Position numbers and translations under genes: made by a program. This document shows positions 8,356 through 16,390 of a DNA stretch of 64,000 bases, piece by piece (position 1 is the stretch's first letter; each line of letters starts with the position of its first letter). The stretch comes from Hydrogenophilales bacterium (GTDB lineage: Bacteria; Pseudomonadota; Gammaproteobacteria; Burkholderiales; Thiobacillaceae), in contig JADJCP010000003.1 in the NCBI GenBank assembly GCA_016703155.1, positions 310,001 through 374,000 on the forward strand. The letters run 5' to 3'. The notes under the pieces are model-generated. The model saw only the letters and a program-made list of their open reading frames with translations, searched no databases and had not been told where the DNA came from.

Positions 8356-11034
8356 ATGAGCCAGCATTACCTGCATCCCCTGTTCAGCCCCCGTTCCGTT
8401 GCCGTGTTCGGCGCCAGCGACCGGGAAGAATCCGTCGCCGGCGTGATCTACCGCAACCTGGCCAAGTCCGGTTTCAACGGCAAGGTCTACCCGGTCAATC
8501 CCAAGTACGAAAACCTCCTGGGCGAGAAGTGCTACGCCTACGCCAGCGATCTGCCCGAGGCCCCCGATCTGGCGATCATCGCCACGCCGGCGCCGACCGT
8601 TTCGCAGATCATGGACGAGTGCGGCAAGCGCGGCGTGCGCCAGGCCGTGGTGCTGTCCGCCGGCTTCCGCGAGGTCGGCGCCAAGGGCATCGCCATGGAA
8701 GAAACCCTCAAAGCCACCGCGCATAAACACGGTATCCGTTTCATCGGCCCGAACTGCCTGGGCATCCAGCGGCCGTCCACCGGCCTGAATGCCACCTTCG
8801 CCCTGGGCACCGCGCTGCCGGGCGATCTGGCCTTGGTGTCGCAGTCCGGTGCCTTGTGCACGGCCATGCTGGACTGGGCGGAGTCGAACGGTATCGGCTT
8901 CTCCAGTGTGATTTCCTCGGGCGCCTCCGCCGATCTGGATTTCGGCGAGATCCTCGATTACCTGGCCTACGACCCGAAGACCAAGGGCATCCTCATGTAT
9001 ATCGAAGGCATCCGCGATGCCCGTCGTTTCATGAGCGCGCTACGCAACGTCTCGCGCCTGCAGCCCGTGGTCATGGTCAAGGTGGGCCGGCACGAGGCCG
9101 GCTCCAAGGCGGTGGCCTCGCATACCGGTGCCCTGGTGGGTTCCGACGCGGTCTTCGATGCCCTGGTCCGGCGCGCCGGCGTGGTCCGGGTGAAGACCAT
9201 CCTGCAACTGTTCGCCTGCGCCAGGGCGCTGTCGACGCACATCAAGCCGATCGGCAACCGCCTGGCCATCGTCACCAACGGCGGTGGTCCCGGTGTCATG
9301 GCGACCGATCTGGCGGTGGACCTGGGTGTCCGGCTGGCCGACCTTTCACCGCAAACCGTGGAAAAACTCAACGCGGCCTTGCCGGCGACCTGGTCGCATG
9401 GCAATCCCATCGATGTCATCGGCGATGCCGGCGCGGATCGTTACCACGCCGCGCTGCAAGCCTGCCTGGACGATCCCGGCGTCGACGGTGTGCTGACCAT
9501 GCTGACGCCCCAGGCCATGACCAAGCCCGCCGAGGCCGCGACCGCCGTGGTCGACGTGGCCAAGACCTCGCAAAAACCGGTCATCGCCTGCTGGATGGGT
9601 GAAAAGCAGGTCGCCGAAGGCCGCAAGCTGTTCAAGGACGCGGGTATCCCCTATTTCACGACCCCCGAGCCGGCCGTCGAGGTGTTCTCCTACCTGGCCA
9701 ATTTCTATGAAAACCAGCGCTTGCTGATGCAGACCCCGGGCCCGGTATCGCGCGATGCCGAGCCGGATGTCGAAGGCGCCCGCATGATCATCGAAAGCGC
9801 CCTGGCCCAGGGCCGGGACACCTTGACCGAGGTGGAGTCGAAGGCCCTGCTGTCGTCCTTCCATATTCCGGTGGCCCAGACGTTGATTGCCCGCAACCCC
9901 ACCGAGGCCATGCTCATGGCGCAGCAGATGGGTTTCCCGGTGGTCATGAAGGTCAATTCGCAGGACATCAGCCACAAGTCCGATGTCGGCGGCGTGCGCC
10001 TCGGCCTGTCCAGCGGCCAGGCGGTGCGTGGCGCCTTTACCGGCATGATGGCCGAGGTCCAGAAGCACCGTCCCGACGCGCATGTCGAGGGCGTCGTGGT
10101 GCAGCCGATGATCACCCGACCGAACGCGCGTGAAGTGCTGGTGGGCGTGGTCACCGATCCGGTGCTCGGCCCGGTGATTGCCTTCGGTGCCGGTGGCGTC
10201 GACGTCGAGGCCCTGGAAGATCGCGCCGTGGCCCTGCCGCCGCTGAACCGTTTCCTGGCCAATGACCTGATCAAGCGTACCCGGGTCTCGAAGCTGCTGG
10301 GACATTTCCGCAATCGACCCGCGGCGGACCTCTCCGTGGTCGAGAAAATCCTGTTGCGCGTTTCCGAGATGGTCTGCGAATTGCCCTGGATCACCGAGCT
10401 GGACATCAACCCGCTGCTGGTCGACGAGCACGGCGCCCTGGCCGCCGACGCGCGCATCATGATCCGGCCGCAGCCGCCCAGGGCCGATCGCTATGGGCAC
10501 ATGGCCATCCACCCCTACCCGGCGCATCTGGTGACCCAGTGGCAGTTGCCGGACGGCTCCGACGTCATCATCCGGCCGATTCGCCCGGAGGATGCCGAGA
10601 TGACCCAGGAATTCGTGCGCGGCCTGTCGGCGGAGACCAAATATTTCCGCTACATGGATGCCGTGCAGGAGCTTTCGCACAGCATGCTGGTGCGTCTGAC
10701 GCAGATCGATTACGACCGCGAGATGGCCCTGCTGGCGGTGACCCACAAGGACGGCAAGGAGGTCGAGTTGGGTGTCGCCCGCTATGCCACCAACCCGGAT
10801 GGCGACTCCTGTGAGTTCGCCCTGGTGATCGACGACGACTGGCAGCATCAGGGCATCGCCCACAAGCTCATGGAAGTGCTCATGAACGTGGCCCGCGCCA
10901 AGGGCCTCACGGTCATGGAGGGCGAGGTGCTGAAAAACAATACGCGCATGCTCAAACTCTGTACTGGCCTGGGCTTCCGTCTGGAGCCGCATCCCGAGGA
11001 CGACAGCATCAAGTACGTCTCGCGCGACCTCTGA
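8356..11034 (+). CDS. Pat-type protein lysine acetyltransferase (NDP-forming acyl-CoA synthetase-like plus GNAT)
   Basis: 892 aa from the ATG at 8356, with AGGA 5 bases upstream. Domain order: CoA-binding domain (SVAVFGASDREES, about 13-25), succinyl-CoA-ligase-like domains with SHTGALVGSD (about 254-263, the loop carrying the phospho-histidine in active acyl-CoA synthetases), an ATP-grasp domain (about 480-700, with GFPVVMKV and DISHKSDVGG), and a C-terminal GNAT domain (about 725-890, from DVIIRPIRPEDAE to QGIAHKLMEV). This matches Salmonella Pat/YfiQ, which acetylates acetyl-CoA synthetase and other proteins. The synthetase part usually senses acyl-CoA rather than catalysing. It is divergent from the deacetylase-family gene across about 155 bases, so both promoters lie in that gap. 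Confidence 0.9.
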   Translation: MSQHYLHPLFSPRSVAVFGASDREESVAGVIYRNLAKSGFNGKVYPVNPKYENLLGEKCYAYASDLPEAPDLAIIATPAPTVSQIMDECGKRGVRQAVVLSAGFREVGAKGIAMEETLKATAHKHGIRFIGPNCLGIQRPSTGLNATFALGTALPGDLALVSQSGALCTAMLDWAESNGIGFSSVISSGASADLDFGEILDYLAYDPKTKGILMYIEGIRDARRFMSALRNVSRLQPVVMVKVGRHEAGSKAVASHTGALVGSDAVFDALVRRAGVVRVKTILQLFACARALSTHIKPIGNRLAIVTNGGGPGVMATDLAVDLGVRLADLSPQTVEKLNAALPATWSHGNPIDVIGDAGADRYHAALQACLDDPGVDGVLTMLTPQAMTKPAEAATAVVDVAKTSQKPVIACWMGEKQVAEGRKLFKDAGIPYFTTPEPAVEVFSYLANFYENQRLLMQTPGPVSRDAEPDVEGARMIIESALAQGRDTLTEVESKALLSSFHIPVAQTLIARNPTEAMLMAQQMGFPVVMKVNSQDISHKSDVGGVRLGLSSGQAVRGAFTGMMAEVQKHRPDAHVEGVVVQPMITRPNAREVLVGVVTDPVLGPVIAFGAGGVDVEALEDRAVALPPLNRFLANDLIKRTRVSKLLGHFRNRPAADLSVVEKILLRVSEMVCELPWITELDINPLLVDEHGALAADARIMIRPQPPRADRYGHMAIHPYPAHLVTQWQLPDGSDVIIRPIRPEDAEMTQEFVRGLSAETKYFRYMDAVQELSHSMLVRLTQIDYDREMALLAVTHKDGKEVELGVARYATNPDGDSCEFALVIDDDWQHQGIAHKLMEVLMNVARAKGLTVMEGEVLKNNTRMLKLCTGLGFRLEPHPEDDSIKYVSRDL

Positions 11035-11138
11035 GTCGCCGCGGCGAGCGGCCTGAACCCCGGTCGCCGCGAGCTGCTCGTCGGGGCGGGATCGCCAACG
11101 CGATCATCCGCCACAATCGACCCTTGACGACATTTTCT

Positions 11139-11165
11139 TAAGTTTTTCGCGCCGTCTGCCGATAT
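11139..11165 (+). promoter_or_regulatory. Candidate sigma-28 (FliA) promoter
   Basis: TAAG at 11139-11142, exactly 15 bases, then GCCGATAT at 11158-11165. The flagellar sigma-28 consensus is TAAA, 15 bases, GCCGATAA, so this matches 3 of 4 and 7 of 8 positions with perfect spacing. It lies about 65 bases before the FliK-like gene, a flagellar-type function, which makes the match more credible. Confidence 0.6.
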
Positions 11166-11229
11166 AACGACAGCGACCCGCGGGCTTCATGCCCGCCGAG
11201 TCGATGTGTCGTTACCGGAGCCTGATGGC

Positions 11230-12462
11230 GTGGATCTCTCTGCCCTGTCGAATCAACTCGTTGCCTGGTTCAAGAACCAGGGCGCGGAGCTATTGCACGC
11301 CGGCAAGGCCGAGCCCAGGGCCGGGCAATTCGCTTCCGGCGAGCAGTATCTCGGCAAGGTCGAGCAAACCTTGCCGAACGGGCGCAGCCTGGTGCAGGTC
11401 GGTGAAACCCGGCTGGATATGGCCCTGCCCAAGGAGGTGCGTCCCGGCGACACGGTCAGGCTGATTTACATGACCTCCGGCCCGCGACCAACGTTCCAAC
11501 TGGTCCAGACGCCGGTGTCCGCCGTGCCGGCGGTGCGCCTCAGCGACACCGCGCAGCAGGTGAATGCCCTGGTGCGTTTTGCCCAGACTACAGCGGTACC
11601 GCCCGGAGCCTCGGCGCCCGGAACGGCGGCGGCAAACCCTGTCCAGGCGGCTGCCGTGAATACGGGCCTGGCCGCATCGGCCAATGCCGCCCAGGGCGGC
11701 ACGCTGGCACGCCCCATCGTCGCCAACGTTGCGCTACTGAATACCGCCGCCGCATCGCCGCCGCTCACCTCGGCCATGACCGCCGGCGCCGCCAACCCGA
11801 CCGCGGTGCTGGTCGGTCAGGCGGTCGATGGCGCGCGTGCCGGGCTGGCGAGCCATGCCTCGCTGATGACCCAGGGCATCGTCACGGAAGAAAACGCCAG
11901 TAATTACGTCTTGCCCATGCGGTTGCGCCAGGTTCTGAGCGAGAGCGGTCTGTTCTATGAGTCGCATCTCGGACGCTGGACCCAGGGACGCATGACTCTG
12001 GAAGCGATTCAGCGCGAGCCCCAGGCACGCCTTGTCGACAACCCGGGCCGCATCCTCAACCTGCCCGGACTCGACGGCATGCCGGAGGACGCCGCGCGCA
12101 TCGCCGGGCGCCAGCTACAGATGCTCGAAGGCGCTTCGTTCTACTGGCAGGGCTATGCCTGGCCGAATCAGTGGCTTGACTGGCAGGTGCACGAGGATGC
12201 CTCGAATGGCTACGAAGACCCCGACGCCGCCCGCTGGCAGACCCGGCTGCATCTGCAATTGCCGCGTCTTGGCGATGTCGCCGCCGAAATCGGCATCAGC
12301 GCGCGCGGTTTGAAGATCCGAATCGTCACCGGCCGCGAAGATACCCTCGAAGAAGCCAAGGCCGCCTTGCCGCAACTCATCGAACGCCTGCGCAACGCCG
12401 ATCTGAAACTGAGCGGCATCGAGATAGGACTTGCCGATGGCGAGCCCCGACCGACGGCGTAA
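11230..12462 (+). CDS. FliK-like flagellar hook-length control family protein
   Basis: 410 aa from the GTG at 11230, chosen because GGAG lies 9 bases upstream; a GTG at 11206 in the same frame would add eight residues. The N-terminal third (VDLSALSNQLVAWFKNQ, then YLGKVEQTLPNGRSLVQV) and a long Ala/Pro/Thr-rich linker resemble FliK-type molecular rulers. The C-terminal domain (about 290-405), with LHLQLPRLGDVAAEIGI and LPQLIERLRNADLKL, fits the FliK C-terminal domain that talks to FlhB and ends hook export. The next gene, a stand-alone FlhB C-terminal homologue, overlaps it by 26 bases and strengthens this. No other flagellar gene is visible nearby. Confidence 0.75.
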   Translation: MDLSALSNQLVAWFKNQGAELLHAGKAEPRAGQFASGEQYLGKVEQTLPNGRSLVQVGETRLDMALPKEVRPGDTVRLIYMTSGPRPTFQLVQTPVSAVPAVRLSDTAQQVNALVRFAQTTAVPPGASAPGTAAANPVQAAAVNTGLAASANAAQGGTLARPIVANVALLNTAAASPPLTSAMTAGAANPTAVLVGQAVDGARAGLASHASLMTQGIVTEENASNYVLPMRLRQVLSESGLFYESHLGRWTQGRMTLEAIQREPQARLVDNPGRILNLPGLDGMPEDAARIAGRQLQMLEGASFYWQGYAWPNQWLDWQVHEDASNGYEDPDAARWQTRLHLQLPRLGDVAAEIGISARGLKIRIVTGREDTLEEAKAALPQLIERLRNADLKLSGIEIGLADGEPRPTA

Positions 12463-12730
12463 CGCCGTCGCCCTGACCTACGCGGCCGAGGACGGCGCCC
12501 CGCGCGTCGTCGCCAAGGGCAGCGGCTGGGTCGCCGAGGAGATCATCCGGCGCGCCCGCGAGGCCGAGGTGTTCGTCCATGAATCGCCCGAACTGGTCGC
12601 CCTGCTGATGCAGGTCGACCTCGATGACCGCATTCCTCCGGCGCTGTATGTCGCCGTCGCCGAACTGCTCGCCTGGCTGTACAAACTGGAGCAGGGGCAG
12701 GATGCCATGGCACCGGGCACGCCGGAGTGA
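12437..12730 (+). CDS. fhlB: Stand-alone FlhB C-terminal domain protein (FhlB/YscU-like)
   Basis: 97 aa from the ATG at 12437, overlapping the FliK-like gene by 26 bases, so translation is probably coupled. It resembles the cytoplasmic tail of FlhB/YscU export-switch proteins: RRNAVALTY at the start (replacing the NPTH-containing segment), VVAKGSGWVAEEIIRRAREA and VHESPELVALLM, and a final LYVAVAELLAWLYKL helix. No transmembrane segment is present. Such FhlB proteins occur beside fliK-like genes and can partly replace the FlhB tail in export switching. The autocleavage motif NPTH is absent, so it should not self-process. Confidence 0.8.
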   Translation: MASPDRRRNAVALTYAAEDGAPRVVAKGSGWVAEEIIRRAREAEVFVHESPELVALLMQVDLDDRIPPALYVAVAELLAWLYKLEQGQDAMAPGTPE

Positions 12731-12777
12731 TCCGTTTCCATGGGTATTGAGCGGCCGAAATCCGACCGATCCCGGCA

Positions 12778-13869
12778 TCAGCCGATCAACGCCACCGCCT
12801 TGATCTGCGCGTAGACGATCTGACCGGGCTTTAGCCCGAGGTCATGCGCCGAGCGCCGCGTGAGGCGCGCCACCAGGGGCGCGCCGCCGACGTCGACGCG
12901 CACGAGCGCCAACGCCGGATGCGTGTCGTCGGCCAGCATCTCGACCACGCCGGGCAGGATGTTCTGGATGCTGGTGCCGCTGTGGCGGGTGGTCGCCAGG
13001 CTGACGTCGCGCGCCAGAATGCGCACGCGCACGGGATGGCCGACGGCGTGGCCGCCATCGCGTACCCAGACGCCGGCAGCGGGATTGTCGGCAAACGTGG
13101 CACGCGCCAATTGCCATTGCGCATCGCGTTCGCTGACCACCGCGTCGAGCACCACGCCGGCATCCTCGCCCAGATGGATCGGCAGATCGAGCCGTGCCAG
13201 CGTCTTGGTCAGTGGCCCGTTGGCGACGGCGCGGCCGGCCTGCATGACGACGATGTGATCAGCCAGCCGGGCGACTTCGTCGGGGGCATGGCTGACGTAC
13301 AGCACCGGGATCTCGAGTTCCTCGTGCAGTCGTTCCAGATAGGGCAGGATTTCCTGCTTGCGCGCCAGATCGAGCGCGGCCAGCGGTTCGTCCATCAGCA
13401 GCAGACGCGGCTTCACCGCCAGGGCGCGGGCGATGGCGACGCGCTGGCGCTCGCCGCCGGAAAGTTGGTCGGGGCGGCGTTCCAGTAACGGGCCGATGCC
13501 GAGCAGGTCGATGACATGGTCGAGCGCGGCGCGGTCCATCTTCGAAGTTGCGCGCTTCATCCCATATTCCAGATTGCCGCGCGCGGAGAGATGCGGAAAC
13601 AGGCTTGCCTCCTGAAACACGTAACCCAGGGCGCGTTTGTGGGTGGGCAGGAAGGTCGTGGCGTCCTGCCAGATTTCGCCGTTCATGTTCAACGCGCCTT
13701 GCACCCGTTCCAGCCCGGCGATGCAGCGCAGCAGTGTGGTCTTGCCGGAACCGGAATGGCCGAACAGGGCGGTGACGCCGCGCGCGGGCAGATCGAGATC
13801 GACATCGAGGGAAAAGTCCGCGCGGTCGAGTTTGAAGCGGGCGTGGATGCCGTTCACGGCTTGGCTCAT
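12778..13869 (-). CDS. modC: Molybdate ABC transporter ATP-binding protein
   Basis: 363 aa, the usual ModC length. Walker A GHSGSGKTT is near 38, the Q-loop YVFQEASLFPHL near 82, the ABC signature LSGGERQRVAIARAL near 138 and Walker B LLLMDEPLAALD near 156. The C-terminal part (about 290-360) is a TOBE/MOP-like molybdate-binding domain. It powers molybdate import with ModB and ModA. Its start overlaps the modB stop by 4 bases, so they are translationally coupled in the order modE-modA-modB-modC on this strand. Confidence 0.95.
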   Translation of the reverse strand: MSQAVNGIHARFKLDRADFSLDVDLDLPARGVTALFGHSGSGKTTLLRCIAGLERVQGALNMNGEIWQDATTFLPTHKRALGYVFQEASLFPHLSARGNLEYGMKRATSKMDRAALDHVIDLLGIGPLLERRPDQLSGGERQRVAIARALAVKPRLLLMDEPLAALDLARKQEILPYLERLHEELEIPVLYVSHAPDEVARLADHIVVMQAGRAVANGPLTKTLARLDLPIHLGEDAGVVLDAVVSERDAQWQLARATFADNPAAGVWVRDGGHAVGHPVRVRILARDVSLATTRHSGTSIQNILPGVVEMLADDTHPALALVRVDVGGAPLVARLTRRSAHDLGLKPGQIVYAQIKAVALIG

Positions 13870-14543
13870 TTCCGCTTCCCGCTCGGGTTCAGGGTGTACA
13901 GCGCCAACAGCACGACGAACGCGAACACCAGCATGCCGGCGGCCAGCCAGTGCGCCTGGCCGTATTCCATCGCTTCGACGTGGTCGTAGATCTGTACCGA
14001 GATCACCCGCGTCTCGCCCTCGATGTTGCCGCCAATCATCAGCACCACGCCAAACTCGCCGACGGTATGGGCAAAACCCAGCACGCTGGCCGTGAGGTAG
14101 CCCGGCCGCGCCAGCGGCAGGACGACGCTGAAAAAGGTATCCAGCGGCGAAGCGCGCAACGTGGCGGCGGCCTCCAGCGGGCGGTCGCTAATGGCTTCGA
14201 AAGCGTTCTGCAAGGGCTGCACGACGAAGGGTAGTGAGTAGAACACCGAGGCCACCACCAGGCCGGCAAAGGTGAACGGCAGCACGCCGAGACCAAGTGA
14301 CTGGGTGATTTGCCCGACCGCCCCGTTCGGCCCCATCGTCACCAGCAGATAGAAGCCGATCACCGTCGGCGGCAGCACCAGCGGCAAGGCCACCACCGCG
14401 CCGATCGGGCCTTTCCACTTGGAGCTTGTGCGTGCCAGCCACCAGGCGATGGGCGTGCCGATCAGCAGCAGCAACAGCGTGGTGACGCCGGCCAGACGCA
14501 GGGTCAGCCAGATCGCGGTCAGGTCGGCGTCGGAAAAGCCCAT
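13866..14543 (-). CDS. modB: Molybdate ABC transporter permease
   Basis: 225 aa inner-membrane permease with about five hydrophobic segments. The EAA-type loop that docks on ModC is visible as EAAATLRASPLDTFFSVVLP. The start MGFSDADLTAIWLTLRLA is typical of ModB. It lies 13 bases after modA and overlaps modC by 4 bases. It forms the membrane channel for molybdate, and possibly tungstate, delivered by ModA. Confidence 0.95.
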   Translation of the reverse strand: MGFSDADLTAIWLTLRLAGVTTLLLLLIGTPIAWWLARTSSKWKGPIGAVVALPLVLPPTVIGFYLLVTMGPNGAVGQITQSLGLGVLPFTFAGLVVASVFYSLPFVVQPLQNAFEAISDRPLEAAATLRASPLDTFFSVVLPLARPGYLTASVLGFAHTVGEFGVVLMIGGNIEGETRVISVQIYDHVEAMEYGQAHWLAAGMLVFAFVVLLALYTLNPSGKRK

Positions 14544-14556
14544 GGTTCAATCTCGA

Positions 14557-15306
14557 TCAGATTTCATATCCGTAGCCGCGAATGATGGCCTTCGCCTTGT
14601 CGCTCTTCAAATATTTCACCAGGGCTTCGGCGGCGGGGTTGCCTTTGCCGGAGGCCAGAATTACCGCGTCCTGACGAATCGGTGTGTGCAGTTTGCTCGG
14701 CACGATCCAGGCCGATCCGCTGCCGATCTTGCCGTCCTTCATCACCTGCGAGAGGGCGACGAAGCCGAGTTCGGCGTTGCCGGTGCTGGCGAACTGCCAG
14801 GTTTGCGCGATGTTTTCGCCGAGTACGAACTTGGGCGTGATGCTGTCTAGCAGGCCCATGCCGGTCAGCACTTCGACCGCGGCCTTGCCATACGGCGCCA
14901 GTTTGGGATTGGCCAGCGCGAGTTTGTTGAACTGGCCCTTTTTCAGCACTTCGGCCTTGGCATCGACCACACCGGGCTTGGCCGACCACAACACCAGCGT
15001 GCCGATGGCGTAGGTGAAGCGGCTGGCGGGGTCGGCCAGGCCTTCCTGGGCGAGTTTGGCCGGGGTTTCGTCATCGGCGGAAAGCAGCATCTGGAACGGT
15101 GCGCCGTTCCTGATCTGGGCGTAGAACTTGCCGGTGGCGCCGAACGCCGGCTTGGCGACGTGGCCGGTGTCCCTGGCGAATTCGGCGGCGATGGCGTTCA
15201 TCGGCGCGGTGAAGTTGGCGGCGACGGCGACGCTGACTTCGGCGGCGTGGCTGGGAAGGCTGAACATCAGGGCAGACAGCGCGGTGAAAAGACGGGTCGG
15301 TTGCAT
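14557..15306 (-). CDS. modA: Molybdate-binding periplasmic protein
   Basis: 249 aa with a signal peptide ending in SHAAEV (cleavage about residue 21), so it is periplasmic. The mature start VSVAVAANFTAPMNAI is characteristic of ModA, the Ser/Asn in that stretch lining the oxyanion pocket; GATGKFYAQI and SADDETPAKLAQEG are further family landmarks. An AGGAG-type site lies just ahead of the ATG. It captures molybdate for ModBC. modE lies 31 bases upstream on the same strand, so the four genes probably form one unit. Confidence 0.95.
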   Translation of the reverse strand: MQPTRLFTALSALMFSLPSHAAEVSVAVAANFTAPMNAIAAEFARDTGHVAKPAFGATGKFYAQIRNGAPFQMLLSADDETPAKLAQEGLADPASRFTYAIGTLVLWSAKPGVVDAKAEVLKKGQFNKLALANPKLAPYGKAAVEVLTGMGLLDSITPKFVLGENIAQTWQFASTGNAELGFVALSQVMKDGKIGSGSAWIVPSKLHTPIRQDAVILASGKGNPAAEALVKYLKSDKAKAIIRGYGYEI

Positions 15307-15337
15307 GGCATTTCTCCTTGAGAATGGATAAAGGGTT

Positions 15338-16132
15338 TCAGGCGGCGACCGCCAAAATGATGTGAGAGGCCTTGATCAGCGCGCAGGCGCGCACGCCGAC
15401 CTTGAGGCCGAGCGATTCGATACTGTCGTTGGTGATGATCGCGGCGACGGTCTTGCCGCCGGCCAGTTCGAGGATGACCTCGCCGTTCACCGCGCCTTCC
15501 TGGCAGCGCACGACCGTGCCGCAGAGGCGATTGCGGGCGCTGGTCTTCAGGCTGTCGTCGGTGGTCAGGATGACCCACGGCGCTTTCACCAGCGCGTAGG
15601 CCTCCATGCCGGGTTCGAGTGCCAGGTGTTCGACGCTGTCGTTGGTGATGATGGCGGCGAGCGAATCGCCGCCGCCGATGTCGAGAATCACCTCGGCGTT
15701 GACGGCCCCGGTTTTCACCGATTTGACTTTGCCGAGGAACTGGTTGCGGGCGCTGGTTTGCATATCGAATCTCCTGATCATGCGGTAGTACTGGTCGAAG
15801 TCGTCCATGATCCGGCCCAGGTTGGCGAGCACGCGCTCCCGTTCCTTCTCCAGACGGCGGTAGGCGGCCACCACGCGGCGACCGTATTGGGTGAGGCTTG
15901 TGCCGCCGCCATGCTTGCCGCCGGGCTGGCGTTCCACAAGAGCTTCCTCGGACAGGTTGTTCATCGCCTCCACCGCCTGCCAGGCCGCCTTGTAGCTCAT
16001 GCCCATGGCATTGGCGGCGGCGGAGATCGAGCCGGAGGCGTCGATGCGCTCAAGCAGTTCCAGATGGTCCCAGCGGCGGCCGCGCGAGGTTGGCGAGCGG
16101 GCCAGTTTCAAAGGGTCGATAGCCGTGTTCAT
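15338..16132 (-). CDS. modE: Molybdate-responsive transcriptional regulator
   Basis: 264 aa. Residues about 15-125 form a LysR-like winged helix-turn-helix (SISAAANAMGMSYKAAWQAV). It is followed by two similar MOP repeats, about 130-195 (TSARNQFLGKV ... ITNDSVEHL) and 200-264 (TSARNRLCGTV ... ITNDSIESL), which bind molybdate at the dimer interface. In known systems molybdate-loaded ModE represses mod. A good ModE-type palindrome lies 40 bases upstream of the start, so autoregulation of the whole modEABC unit is likely. Confidence 0.95.
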   Translation of the reverse strand: MNTAIDPLKLARSPTSRGRRWDHLELLERIDASGSISAAANAMGMSYKAAWQAVEAMNNLSEEALVERQPGGKHGGGTSLTQYGRRVVAAYRRLEKERERVLANLGRIMDDFDQYYRMIRRFDMQTSARNQFLGKVKSVKTGAVNAEVILDIGGGDSLAAIITNDSVEHLALEPGMEAYALVKAPWVILTTDDSLKTSARNRLCGTVVRCQEGAVNGEVILELAGGKTVAAIITNDSIESLGLKVGVRACALIKASHIILAVAA

Positions 16133-16171
16133 CGGTGCCTCTAGAAGGTTGGGTGCAACTAAATTTTATTT

Positions 16172-16196
16172 CGTTATTACCTGTTACGACATAACG
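16172..16196. promoter_or_regulatory. Predicted ModE operator
   Basis: CGTTAT at 16172-16177 and its inverse ATAACG at 16191-16196 form a palindrome with a 13-base centre; one more T/A pair extends each side. This closely resembles the E. coli modA operator, which has the same CGTTAT/ATAACG arms with a centre one base shorter. It lies upstream of modE, where molybdate-loaded ModE would block transcription of modEABC. The surrounding 60 bases are AT-rich, as expected for a promoter. Confidence 0.75.
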
Positions 16197-16390
16197 ATAG
16201 TCAAAAAATGGATACCGGCGATGTGCCGTCGGCGGCGTTCACGCTCGTGAGTTCGCAAACGCCGTGCCAGTGCGAGACTTATTGAAAATCAATGACTTGA
16301 AAAATCGCGGCGTGTCGGAAAGGGCACGGAGGTCCGCGAAACGGCGGTTCCACGACAAGTTGCGCTGCCTGCGGCACACCGGATCGGCGA

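Noticed and set aside
9346..10992. 548-codon open frame opposite the Pat gene
   Set aside because: Antisense shadow; no recognisable domain and the + strand gene is complete.
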